DNA from: Pseudomonas sp. MYb60
GTDB taxonomy: Bacteria > Pseudomonadota > Gammaproteobacteria > Pseudomonadales > Pseudomonadaceae
Length of the DNA stretch: 64,000 nt
Reading direction: 5' to 3'
Assembly (NCBI RefSeq): GCF_002979555.1
Contig: NZ_PCOZ01000001.1
Location: 434,001 to 498,000 of the forward strand
In this document: positions 55,987-64,000 of the stretch, one piece after another
Layout of the letters: every line of letters begins with the position of its first letter
Position numbering within the stretch: position 1 is the first letter of the stretch
The notes under the pieces: model-generated
Told to the model about the DNA's origin: nothing
The model's database searches: none
The model's input: the letters and a program-made list of their open reading frames with translations, nothing else
Position numbers and translations under genes: made by a program

Positions 55987-56490
55987 GTGCGTAAGTTGAC
56001 TCAATTGGTACTGCTGGCAACCGTGCTGGTAGCAACCCCGGCCTTCGCCGAAATGAAAATCGCCGTCCTGAACTATCAGATGGCGTTGCTGGAATCCGAT
56101 GCGGCCAAGAAATACGCCGTGGATGCCGAGAAGAAATTCGGTCCGCAACTGACCAAGCTCAAGACCCTGGAAAGCAGCGCCAAGGGCATCCAGGACCGCC
56201 TGGTAGCCGGTGGCGACAAGATGCAGACGGGCGAACGCGAGCGTCTGGAGCTGGAATTCAAGCAAAAGGCCCGCGACTATCAGTTCCAGTCCAAGGAGCT
56301 GAACGAAGCCAAGGCTGTTGCTGACCGTGAAATGCTCAAGCAACTGAAGCCGAAACTCGACAGCGCCGTGGAAGAAGTCATCAAGAAAGGTGCCTTTGAC
56401 CTGGTGTTCGAGCGTGGCGCAGTCATCGACGTCAAGCCTCAATACGACATCACCCGCCAGGTGATCGAGCGCATGAACCAGCTGAAGTAA
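55987..56490 (+). CDS. skp: Periplasmic chaperone Skp/OmpH
   Basis: A 167-residue protein with signal peptide RKLTQLVLLATVLVATPAFA. The mature chain forms the coiled-coil tentacles of the Skp trimer (about residues 45-130, rich in Lys/Glu). It carries unfolded outer-membrane proteins to BamA. The start is GTG 55987, preceded by TAGGAG. lpxD begins three bases after the stop. Confidence 0.95.
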   Translation: MRKLTQLVLLATVLVATPAFAEMKIAVLNYQMALLESDAAKKYAVDAEKKFGPQLTKLKTLESSAKGIQDRLVAGGDKMQTGERERLELEFKQKARDYQFQSKELNEAKAVADREMLKQLKPKLDSAVEEVIKKGAFDLVFERGAVIDVKPQYDITRQVIERMNQLK

Positions 56491-56493
56491 ACC

Positions 56494-57549
56494 ATGACCG
56501 CGACTATCAAGCTCGGCGAGTTGGCCGAGTTCCTGGGGGCCGATTTGCACGGCTCCCCGGAGAAAGAAATCACTGGGCTAGCCACCTTGCAGGAGGCTGG
56601 CCCAGCTCAGTTGAGCTTCCTCGCAAATCCTCAGTACCGTAAGTACCTCGTCGACAGTCAGGCCGCAGCTGTATTGCTCAAAGCCGCTGACGCCGAAGGG
56701 TATGCCGGGGATGCGCTGGTGGTGGCCGATCCGTACCTCGCTTACGCACGGGTGTCGCACCTGTTCGATCCGAAACCCAAGGCAGCCGGTGGTGTTCATC
56801 CGTCGGCAGTGATCGCCGATGATGCCCAGGTTGACCCTGCGGCCAGCATCGGTGCCTTTGCGGTGATCGAGAGCGGCGCGCGCATTGCGGCCGGCGTTAC
56901 CGTGGGCGCTCATTGCTTTATCGGCGCGCGCTGCGAAATCGGCGCCGACGGTTGGTTGGCGCCACGCGTGACCCTGTACCACGATGTTCGCATTGGCGAG
57001 CGCGTGGTGATTCAGTCGGGTGCCGTGATTGGCGGTGAAGGCTTCGGCTTTGCCAATTCCAAAGGCATCTGGAACAAAATTGCCCAGGTCGGCGGCGTAT
57101 TGATTGGCGACGACGTGGAAATTGGCGTGAATACAGCTGTCGATCGCGGGGCCCTGGCCGATACCGTGATCGGCAACGGCGTCAAGCTCGACAACCAGAT
57201 CCAGATTGCCCACAACGTGCAGATTGGCGATCACACCGCCATGGCCGCCTGTGTGGGTATCTCCGGCAGCACCAAAATCGGCAAGCATTGCATGCTGGCC
57301 GGTGGTGTCGGGTTGGTAGGGCATATCGATATTTGCGACAACGTCTTCATTACCGGCATGACCATGGTTACCCACTCGATTACCGAGCCCGGGGCCTATT
57401 CTTCCGGTACCGCCATGCAGCCCGCGGCTGAATGGCGCAAGAGTGCAGCACGTTTGAGGCAGCTCGACGACATGGCTCGACGTCTCAAACAGCTGGAAAA
57501 GCGTGTTGGGGACGTGACCCCTGGCGGTAATGCTTCATCAGAAGGCTGA
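56494..57549 (+). CDS. lpxD: UDP-3-O-(3-hydroxyacyl)glucosamine N-acyltransferase
   Basis: A 351-residue lipid A enzyme that adds the second acyl chain. An N-terminal uridine-binding domain is followed by a left-handed beta-helix of hexapeptide repeats (about residues 105-310). The catalytic histidine is probably in [15 protein letters not shown]. The C-terminal helix ends with a coiled-coil segment. It is in the canonical skp-lpxD-fabZ-lpxA-lpxB order. Confidence 0.96.
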   Translation: MTATIKLGELAEFLGADLHGSPEKEITGLATLQEAGPAQLSFLANPQYRKYLVDSQAAAVLLKAADAEGYAGDALVVADPYLAYARVSHLFDPKPKAAGGVHPSAVIADDAQVDPAASIGAFAVIESGARIAAGVTVGAHCFIGARCEIGADGWLAPRVTLYHDVRIGERVVIQSGAVIGGEGFGFANSKGIWNKIAQVGGVLIGDDVEIGVNTAVDRGALADTVIGNGVKLDNQIQIAHNVQIGDHTAMAACVGISGSTKIGKHCMLAGGVGLVGHIDICDNVFITGMTMVTHSITEPGAYSSGTAMQPAAEWRKSAARLRQLDDMARRLKQLEKRVGDVTPGGNASSEG

Positions 57550-57660
57550 TACCATTTCCATATCAAGTGTGCACAGCCGCTAGACTTGCCTCCTTGATTT
57601 GCTAGCGGGGCGTGCGTTTAGTCGCCCGCCCCCAATCTTTATTACAGGCTTCCCCCCGAA

Positions 57661-58101
57661 ATGATGGACATCAACGAGATTCGCGAATACCTGCCTCACC
57701 GTTACCCGTTCCTGCTGGTGGACCGCGTAGTGGACCTCAATGTCGAGGAAAAGCGCATTCGTGCCTACAAGAATGTCAGCATCAACGAACCGTTCTTCAA
57801 CGGTCACTTTCCTGCGCATCCGATCATGCCAGGCGTGTTGATCATTGAAGCGATGGCCCAGGCTGCCGGTATCCTTGGTTTCAAAATGCTCGACCTCAAG
57901 CCTGCCGACGGCACGCTCTATTATTTCGTGGGTTCCGACAAGTTGCGTTTCCGCAACCCGGTCACTCCCGGTGACCAGTTGATCCTGGAAGCCAAGTTCA
58001 TCAGCTGCAAGCGCCAGATCTGGAAGTTCGAATGCCAGGCCTCGGTGGACGGCAAGCCGGTGTGCTCCGCCGAGATCATCTGTGCGGAACGCAAACTATG
58101 A
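57661..58101 (+). CDS. fabZ: 3-hydroxyacyl-ACP dehydratase FabZ
   Basis: A 146-residue hot-dog-fold enzyme that removes water from 3-hydroxyacyl-ACP in fatty-acid elongation. The catalytic His is in [14 protein letters not shown] and the Glu in [11 protein letters not shown]. The start is ATG 57661 (or the next codon). The sequence before it is C-rich with no Shine-Dalgarno, unlike its neighbours. It overlaps lpxA by four bases. FabZ and LpxA compete for the same hydroxyacyl-ACP pool. Confidence 0.96.
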
Positions 58102-58874
58102 GTTTGATTGACCCTCGCGCAATCATCGATCCGTCGGCCGTTCTGGCCGCCGACGTTGAGGTCGGCCCCTGGTCGATTATCGGCGCAGGTGTGGAAATCG
58201 GCGAGGGGACTGTCATCGGGCCGCACGTGATCCTCAAAGGTCCGACCCGCATTGGCAAACACAATCGCATCTACCAGTTTTCCTCGGTAGGCGAAGACAC
58301 CCCGGACATGAAGTACAAGGGTGAAGAAACGCGCCTGGTAATCGGTGACCACAACATCATCCGTGAAGGCGTGACCATTCACCGCGGCACCGTGCAGGAT
58401 CGTGCCGAAACCACCCTGGGTGACCACAACCTGATCATGGCCTATGCCCACATCGGCCACGACAGCGTCATCGGCAACCATTGCATCCTGGTCAACAACA
58501 CCGCGTTGGCGGGCCATGTGCATGTGGACGACTGGGCGATCCTGTCGGGTTTCACCCTGGTGCATCAGTACTGCCACATCGGCGCCCACAGTTTTTCCGG
58601 CATGGGCACCGCCATTGGCAAGGATGTTCCGGCGTTCGTGACTGTTTTCGGTAACCCGGCCGAAGCGCGCAGCATGAACTTCGAGGGCATGCGCCGTCGT
58701 GGTTTCAGCGAAGACGCGATTCATGCCCTGCGCCGTGCCTACAAGGTGATTTACCGTCAGGGGCTCACCGTGGACCAGGCCTTGGCCCAACTCGTCGAGC
58801 CGGCTGCGCAGTTTCCGGAAGTCGCGGTGTTCCGTGACTCGATCCAGGCGTCGACTCGCGGCATCACCCGCTGA
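58098..58874 (+). CDS. lpxA: UDP-N-acetylglucosamine acyltransferase
   Basis: A 258-residue trimeric enzyme, the first step of lipid A synthesis. The beta-helix spans about residues 1-190 and the C-terminal helical domain follows. The catalytic histidine is in [15 protein letters not shown], and [21 protein letters not shown] is conserved. ATG 58098 is fixed by the overlap with the fabZ stop. Confidence 0.97.
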
Positions 58875-58876
58875 TC

Positions 58877-60016
58877 ATGGCCAATCTGCGTATCGCGCTG
58901 GTGGCAGGAGAAGCTTCCGGCGATATCTTGGGCGCAGGCCTGATGCGGGCCCTCAAGGCCCAGCATCCTGCGGTTGAATTTATTGGCGTCGGTGGCCCGC
59001 TGATGCAGGCCGAAGGCCTCACCTCCTACTTCCCGATGGAGCGTCTGTCGGTCATGGGGCTGGTGGAAGTACTGGGTCGCCTGCGTGAGTTGCTGGCGCG
59101 CCGCAAGCTGCTGATTCAGACCCTTATCGAAGAAAAGCCCGACGTCTTTATCGGTATCGACGCACCGGACTTCACCCTCAATATCGAACTCAAGTTGCGT
59201 CAGGCCGGGATCAAGACCGTGCACTACGTCAGCCCGTCCGTATGGGCGTGGCGGCAGAAGCGCGTGCTGAAGATCCGTGAAGGCTGCGACCTGATGCTGA
59301 CCCTGCTGCCGTTCGAGGCCAGGTTCTACGAAGAGAAGGGCGTGCCGGTGCGGTTTGTCGGGCACACCCTGGCAGACACGATTCCATTGCAGGCTGACCG
59401 CGCGGCGGCCCGTGCCGAACTGGGCTTGCCCGACGGTCCGTTGGTGGCGCTGATGCCCGGCAGTCGCGGCGGTGAAGTCGGCCGTCTGGCCAGCGTGTTT
59501 TTCGACGCCGCCGAGCGCCTGATGGCGTTGAAACCCGGCGTACGCTTCGTATTGCCCTGCGCGAGCCCGCAACGCCGAGCGCAAATCGAGACGCTGCTGG
59601 AAGGTCGCAACCTGCCGCTGACCCTGCTCGACGGCCAGTCGCACCTGGCCCTGGCGGCTTGCGATGCGGTGCTGATCGCATCCGGAACGGCCACCCTGGA
59701 GGCCTTGCTCTACAAGCGCCCGATGGTGGTGGCCTACCGCCTGGCGCCGCTGACGTTCTGGATTCTCAAGCGCATGGTCAAAAGTCCTTACATCTCCTTG
59801 CCCAACCTGCTGGCCCAACGACTGCTGGTGCCGGAATTGTTGCAGGACGATGCAACGCCTGAAGCCCTGGCGAATACCGTACTCCCGTTGATCGACGGCG
59901 GCGAAGAGCAGACCCGTGGGTTTGACGCGATCCACCGCACCTTGCGTCGCGATGCGTCCAACCAGGCGGCGGATGCCGTGCTGACCTTGATCGGCCACAA
60001 GCAGGAAACCCTATGA
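58877..60016 (+). CDS. lpxB: Lipid-A-disaccharide synthase
   Basis: A 379-residue GT-B glycosyltransferase that joins lipid X with UDP-2,3-diacylglucosamine. It begins [20 protein letters not shown], with [15 protein letters not shown] and [10 protein letters not shown] as signatures and [21 protein letters not shown] in the C-terminal donor site. It starts two bases after lpxA and overlaps rnhB by four. Confidence 0.97.
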   Translation: MANLRIALVAGEASGDILGAGLMRALKAQHPAVEFIGVGGPLMQAEGLTSYFPMERLSVMGLVEVLGRLRELLARRKLLIQTLIEEKPDVFIGIDAPDFTLNIELKLRQAGIKTVHYVSPSVWAWRQKRVLKIREGCDLMLTLLPFEARFYEEKGVPVRFVGHTLADTIPLQADRAAARAELGLPDGPLVALMPGSRGGEVGRLASVFFDAAERLMALKPGVRFVLPCASPQRRAQIETLLEGRNLPLTLLDGQSHLALAACDAVLIASGTATLEALLYKRPMVVAYRLAPLTFWILKRMVKSPYISLPNLLAQRLLVPELLQDDATPEALANTVLPLIDGGEEQTRGFDAIHRTLRRDASNQAADAVLTLIGHKQETL

Positions 60017-60645
60017 CCACGCAAATGGGCCTGGATTTCAGCCTGGTCGCCGAAGCACATGAGCTGGTCGCCGGTGTCGACGAAGTAGGGCGCGGCCCGC
60101 TGTGCGGCGCTGTCGTCACGGCGGCGGTGATCCTCGACCCGAGCCGCCCGATCCTGGGGCTCAACGATTCGAAGAAACTCACCGAAGCCCGTCGGGAAAA
60201 GCTCTACGACGAGATCATTGAGAAAGCCCTCAGTTGGCACATCGCCCGTGCCGAGGTCGAAGAAATCGACGAATTGAACATCTTGCACGCCACCATGCTC
60301 GCCATGCAGCGCGCCGTTGAAGGCCTGCACATCACGCCGAAAATCGCGATGATCGACGGTAACCGCTGCCCCAAGCTGGCGATGCCGGCCGAAGCGGTGG
60401 TCAAGGGTGACAGCAAGGTGCCCGCCATTGCTGCGGCATCGATTCTGGCCAAGGTCAGCCGTGACCGTGAAATGGCGGCTTTCGAATTGATCTACCCCGG
60501 CTACGGCATCGGTGGTCACAAGGGCTACCCCACGCCCGTTCATCTGGAAGCTTTGGCTCGCCTTGGCCCGACGCCGATCCACCGCCGCTCGTTTGCCCCG
60601 GTGCGCCAGGCGTTCGAAGCGCGGGAGAGCCTCAGCGAGGTATAG
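60013..60645 (+). CDS. rnhB: Ribonuclease HII
   Basis: A 210-residue nuclease that removes ribonucleotides and RNA from RNA:DNA hybrids. The DExGRG motif is in [11 protein letters not shown], the other acids are in [16 protein letters not shown] and MIDGNRCP, and [15 protein letters not shown] is conserved. It is coupled to lpxB by overlap. A terminator follows. Confidence 0.97.
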   Translation: MTTQMGLDFSLVAEAHELVAGVDEVGRGPLCGAVVTAAVILDPSRPILGLNDSKKLTEARREKLYDEIIEKALSWHIARAEVEEIDELNILHATMLAMQRAVEGLHITPKIAMIDGNRCPKLAMPAEAVVKGDSKVPAIAAASILAKVSRDREMAAFELIYPGYGIGGHKGYPTPVHLEALARLGPTPIHRRSFAPVRQAFEARESLSEV

Positions 60646-60666
60646 TCGCGAGGCTGATGTTTTTGC

Positions 60667-60700
60667 CAAGGCCCGGTACAATCCGGGCCTTGTTGTTTTC
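60667..60700 (+). terminator. Terminator between rnhB and dnaE
   Basis: CAAGGCCCGG, TACAAT, CCGGGCCTTG then TTGTTTTC: a 10-bp perfect stem with a T-rich tail, 21 bases after rnhB. dnaE needs read-through or a promoter in the last 20 bases before its start. Confidence 0.9.
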
Positions 60701-60717
60701 ACGTATAAGAGATCACT

Positions 60718-63700
60718 ATGCTGGCTTCATTCGTTCACCTGCGCCTGCACACTGAGTACTCCCTGGTCGACGGCCTGGTGCGGATCAAACCGCTGGTCAA
60801 GACTCTGGTGGGCATGAACATGCCCGCGGTCGCGGTGACCGATCAGAACAACATGTGTTCGCTGGTCAAGTTCTACAAGAACGCCATGGGCGCCGGCATC
60901 AAGCCGATCTGCGGCGCCGACCTGTGGCTGTCCAACAAGGACCCGGACAACGCCCTGAGCCGTATCAGCCTGCTGGCGATGAACGGCGTGGGTTATCGCA
61001 ACCTTACCGAACTGATTTCCCGTGGTTTTATCGACGGCCAGCGCAATGGTTCGATCATCATCGAGCGCGAATGGGTCGCCGAGGCCAGCGAAGGCCTGAT
61101 CATGCTGTCGGCCGCCAAAGAGGGCGAGATCGGCATCGCGCTGCTGGGGGGCAACCCCCAGGAAGCCGAAGTGCTCGCCCGTGAGTGGATGCAGGTCTTT
61201 CCCGACCGTTTCTACCTGGAAGTCCAGCGCACCAATCGCCCTAACGACGAAGAGCATCTGCACGCCGCAGTGGCCCTGGCCGACAAGCTGGGCGCGCCGC
61301 TGGTGGCGACCAACGATGTGCGCTTCATCAAGAAGGAAGACTTCGAAGCCCACGAAACCCGCGTGTGCATCGGCGAAGGCCGGGCCCTGGATGACCCGCG
61401 CCGTTCAAAGAATTACAGCGAAGAGCAATACCTCAAAAGCGCCGACGAGATGGCCGAGCTGTTCAGTGACCTGCCCGAGGCCCTGGAAAACTCCGTCGAA
61501 ATCGCCAAGCGCTGCAATATCGAAGTGAAGCTCGGCAAGCACTTCCTGCCCAACTTCCCGATTCCCGATGGCATGACCATCGACGAATACTTTCGCAAGG
61601 TGTCGTTCGATGGCCTAGAAGAACGGCTCACCGTCCTGCTGCCCAAGGACACCACCGACGACTACGAAGCCAAGCGCCAGGTCTATGTCGACCGGCTGAA
61701 TTTCGAGCTGGATATCATTATCCAGATGGGCTTCCCCGGTTATTTCCTGATCGTAATGGACTTTATCCAGTGGGCCAAAAGCAACGGCGTACCGGTGGGG
61801 CCGGGCCGGGGGTCGGGTGCCGGCTCGCTGGTCGCCTATGTACAGAAGATCACCGACCTTGACCCGCTCGAATATGACCTGCTGTTCGAACGGTTCTTGA
61901 ACCCGGAACGGGTCTCCATGCCCGACTTCGACGTTGACTTCTGCATGGACGGCCGTGACCGCGTGATCGAATACGTGGCCGAAAAATACGGGCGCAATGC
62001 GGTAAGCCAGATCATCACCTTCGGTTCCATGGCCGCGAAGGCTGTAATCCGCGACGTGGCGCGAGTGCAGGGCAAGTCCTACGGGCTGGCGGACCGCCTG
62101 TCGAAGATGATCCCGTTCGAAGTCGGCATGACGCTGGAGAAAGCCTACGAGCAGGAAGAGATCCTGCGCGACTTCATCAAGATCGATGAAGAAGCCGCCG
62201 AAATCTGGGACATGGCGCGCAAACTCGAAGGCGTGGTGCGTAACGTCGGTAAACACGCCGGTGGTGTGGTTATCGCGCCGACAAAACTGACCGACTTTTC
62301 GCCGATCTATTGCGACGAAGAGGGCGATGGCCTGGTCACCCAGTTCGACAAGGACGACGTGGAGGCGGCCGGCCTGGTGAAGTTCGACTTCCTCGGCCTG
62401 CGGACCCTGACGATCATCGACTGGGCACTCAAGACCATCAACCGTGACCGCGCCAAGGTCGACGAAGCACCACTGGATATCGCGTTTATCCCGCTGGACG
62501 ACAAACCGACCTACCAGTTGCTGCAAAAAGCCGAAACCACGGCAGTGTTCCAGCTCGAGTCGCGCGGCATGAAGGAGCTGATCAAAAAGCTCAAGCCCGA
62601 CTGCCTGGAAGACTTGATCGCACTGGTGGCCCTGTTCCGTCCGGGCCCGCTGCAATCGGGCATGGTGGACGACTTCATCAACCGTAAGCACGGGCGCGCC
62701 GAGCTGGCCTACCCGCACTCGGACTACCAGTACGAAGGCCTCAAGCCGGTGTTGGCGCCGACCTACGGCATCATCCTGTACCAGGAACAGGTGATGCAGA
62801 TTGCCCAGGTGATGGCCGGCTACACCCTGGGTGGTGCGGACATGCTGCGTCGCGCCATGGGTAAGAAAAAACCCGAGGAAATGGCCAAGCAGCGCGGCGG
62901 TTTCATCGAAGGTTGCGCGACCAACAACATCGACGCCGACCTGGCCGGTAACATCTTCGACCTGGTGGAAAAATTCGCCGGTTACGGCTTCAACAAGTCC
63001 CACTCCGCTGCGTACGGTCTGGTGTCGTACCAGACCGCCTGGCTGAAGGCCCACTACCCGGCGCCGTTCATGGCTGCGGTACTCTCGGCGGACATGCACA
63101 ACACCGACAAGGTCGTGACCTTGATCGAGGAAGTGCGCACGATGAAGCTGCGCCTCGACGCGCCTGACGTGAACGCTTCGGAGTTCAAGTTCACGGTGAA
63201 CGATGAAGGCCGCATCATCTATGGCCTGGGCGCGATCAAGGGCGTGGGCGAAGGCCCGGTGGAAGCCATCGTCGAAGCGCGCCAGCACGGACCGTTCAAG
63301 GACCTGTTCGACTTCTGCGCGCGGGTCGACCTCAAGCGCATCAACAAACGTACCCTGGATGGCCTGATTCGCAGCGGCGCACTCGACCGTCTTGGCCCGT
63401 ATTTCCACGACGAGCCAAAGGCTTACCAGGCCAATATCGACCGTAACCGCGCGGTGCTGCTCACCGCCATGGAAGAAGCGATCAAGGCTGCCGAACAGAC
63501 CGCCCGCACCCATGACAGCGGCCACGCCGACCTGTTTGGCGGGTTGTTTGTCGAAGAGGACGCGGACGTCTACGGCAACCATCGCAAGGCCAAGGAGCTG
63601 ACCCTCAAGGAACGTCTCAAGGGTGAAAAAGACACCTTGGGCCTGTACCTCACCGGTCACCCGATCGACGAATACGAAGGCGAAATCCGCCGGTTTGCCC

Positions 63701-64000
63701 GTCAGCGCATCATCGACCTGAAACCGGCGCGGGACACCCAGACCGTCGCCGGCATGATCATCGCCCTGCGGGTGATGAAAAACAAAAAGGGCGACAAGAT
63801 GGGCTTCATCACCCTCGACGACCGCTCTGGCCGGATCGAAGCGTCGCTGTTTGCCGATGCCTTCCACTCCGCGCAGTCGTTGTTGCAGACCGATGCGATG
63901 GTGGTGGTGGAAGGGGAGGTCAGCAACGATGACTTCTCCGGTGGCCTACGCCTGCGGATCAAGCGGGTGATGAGCATGGAAGATGCCCGCACCAACCTGG
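60718..64000 (+). CDS. dnaE: DNA polymerase III alpha subunit, 5' part
   Basis: The replicative polymerase catalytic subunit. ATG 60718 opens an uninterrupted frame to the right edge: 1094 codons of about 1170, so only the C-terminus is missing. Domains in order: PHP ([13 protein letters not shown] at the start), palm with [15 protein letters not shown] and the catalytic PDFDVDF, a third aspartate in KFDFLGLRT, fingers ([24 protein letters not shown]), HhH ([10 protein letters not shown]), and the OB fold at the end ([15 protein letters not shown]). No frameshift is seen. Confidence 0.97.
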   Translation, partial: MLASFVHLRLHTEYSLVDGLVRIKPLVKTLVGMNMPAVAVTDQNNMCSLVKFYKNAMGAGIKPICGADLWLSNKDPDNALSRISLLAMNGVGYRNLTELISRGFIDGQRNGSIIIEREWVAEASEGLIMLSAAKEGEIGIALLGGNPQEAEVLAREWMQVFPDRFYLEVQRTNRPNDEEHLHAAVALADKLGAPLVATNDVRFIKKEDFEAHETRVCIGEGRALDDPRRSKNYSEEQYLKSADEMAELFSDLPEALENSVEIAKRCNIEVKLGKHFLPNFPIPDGMTIDEYFRKVSFDGLEERLTVLLPKDTTDDYEAKRQVYVDRLNFELDIIIQMGFPGYFLIVMDFIQWAKSNGVPVGPGRGSGAGSLVAYVQKITDLDPLEYDLLFERFLNPERVSMPDFDVDFCMDGRDRVIEYVAEKYGRNAVSQIITFGSMAAKAVIRDVARVQGKSYGLADRLSKMIPFEVGMTLEKAYEQEEILRDFIKIDEEAAEIWDMARKLEGVVRNVGKHAGGVVIAPTKLTDFSPIYCDEEGDGLVTQFDKDDVEAAGLVKFDFLGLRTLTIIDWALKTINRDRAKVDEAPLDIAFIPLDDKPTYQLLQKAETTAVFQLESRGMKELIKKLKPDCLEDLIALVALFRPGPLQSGMVDDFINRKHGRAELAYPHSDYQYEGLKPVLAPTYGIILYQEQVMQIAQVMAGYTLGGADMLRRAMGKKKPEEMAKQRGGFIEGCATNNIDADLAGNIFDLVEKFAGYGFNKSHSAAYGLVSYQTAWLKAHYPAPFMAAVLSADMHNTDKVVTLIEEVRTMKLRLDAPDVNASEFKFTVNDEGRIIYGLGAIKGVGEGPVEAIVEARQHGPFKDLFDFCARVDLKRINKRTLDGLIRSGALDRLGPYFHDEPKAYQANIDRNRAVLLTAMEEAIKAAEQTARTHDSGHADLFGGLFVEEDADVYGNHRKAKELTLKERLKGEKDTLGLYLTGHPIDEYEGEIRRFARQRIIDLKPARDTQTVAGMIIALRVMKNKKGDKMGFITLDDRSGRIEASLFADAFHSAQSLLQTDAMVVVEGEVSNDDFSGGLRLRIKRVMSMEDARTNL

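Overview
The window is chromosomal DNA of a Pseudomonas from the P. fluorescens group. The evidence is the high-GC coding style, gene blocks in the order known from Pseudomonas (wspR-prfB-lysS; lptF pair-ppc-adk-tsaB; mexL-mexJK; csp-rlmA-dapE-ndvB; csdE-csdA-dapD-dapC-glnD-map-rpsB-tsf-pyrH-frr-uppS-cdsA-dxr-rseP-bamA-skp-lpxD-fabZ-lpxA-lpxB-rnhB-dnaE), and the P. fluorescens-type REP/REPIN repeats (the GTGGGAGGGGGC...GCCCCC family). I saw no tRNA, rRNA, CRISPR array, transposase or prophage gene.

Layout. 1-505 is the 3' end of the diguanylate cyclase gene wspR. 506-1220 is a gene-free island made of nested inverted repeats around a REPIN. 1221-3925 holds prfB, with its in-frame UGA and programmed +1 frameshift, and lysS. 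4075-8355 is an accessory stretch: a TetR regulator, a lipoprotein, a DUF1704 (MATCAP-like) metallopeptidase, a lipoprotein hydrolase, a small membrane protein and a 97-aa glycine-rich protein. 8404-18438 carries two envelope lipoproteins (lptF and partner), a small conserved protein, ppc, adk, tsaB, several conserved hypotheticals, an extensin-like protein and rsmJ. 18559-23459 is the MexL-MexJK RND efflux locus, followed by a LysE-type exporter and an 87-aa repeat-containing orphan. 24538-33805 is mostly on the minus strand: DUF4197 protein, YbaY-like lipoprotein, plsB, a cold-shock protein (plus strand), rlmA, dapE and a large NdvB-type glucosyltransferase.

34023-45601 contains the CsdA/CsdE/TcdA sulfur-transfer and tRNA-modification genes, dapD, an ArsC/Spx-like protein, a CPA1 antiporter, a metzincin protease without a signal peptide, dapC, glnD and map. 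Together dapC, dapD and dapE cover the succinylated part of diaminopimelate/lysine synthesis. From 45989 to the right edge runs the conserved chain from translation (rpsB, tsf, frr) and pyrH through undecaprenyl-PP, CDP-diacylglycerol and isoprenoid synthesis (uppS, cdsA, dxr) to envelope assembly and lipid A (rseP, bamA, skp, lpxD, fabZ, lpxA, lpxB), ending with rnhB and a right-truncated dnaE.

The most unusual signal is a set of sites resembling the hrp box of the type III secretion sigma factor HrpL/RspL, in front of orphan genes far from any visible secretion cluster. One site is a perfect match (7983-8010, upstream of the 97-aa glycine-rich protein). One has a single deviation (24094-24121, upstream of the 87-aa protein with three exact 10-residue repeats). 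One is degenerate (40677-40705, upstream of the leaderless metzincin). These three genes are candidates for scattered, uncharacterised type III secretion substrates. Every function stated here rests on motifs and remembered family knowledge, not on searches.
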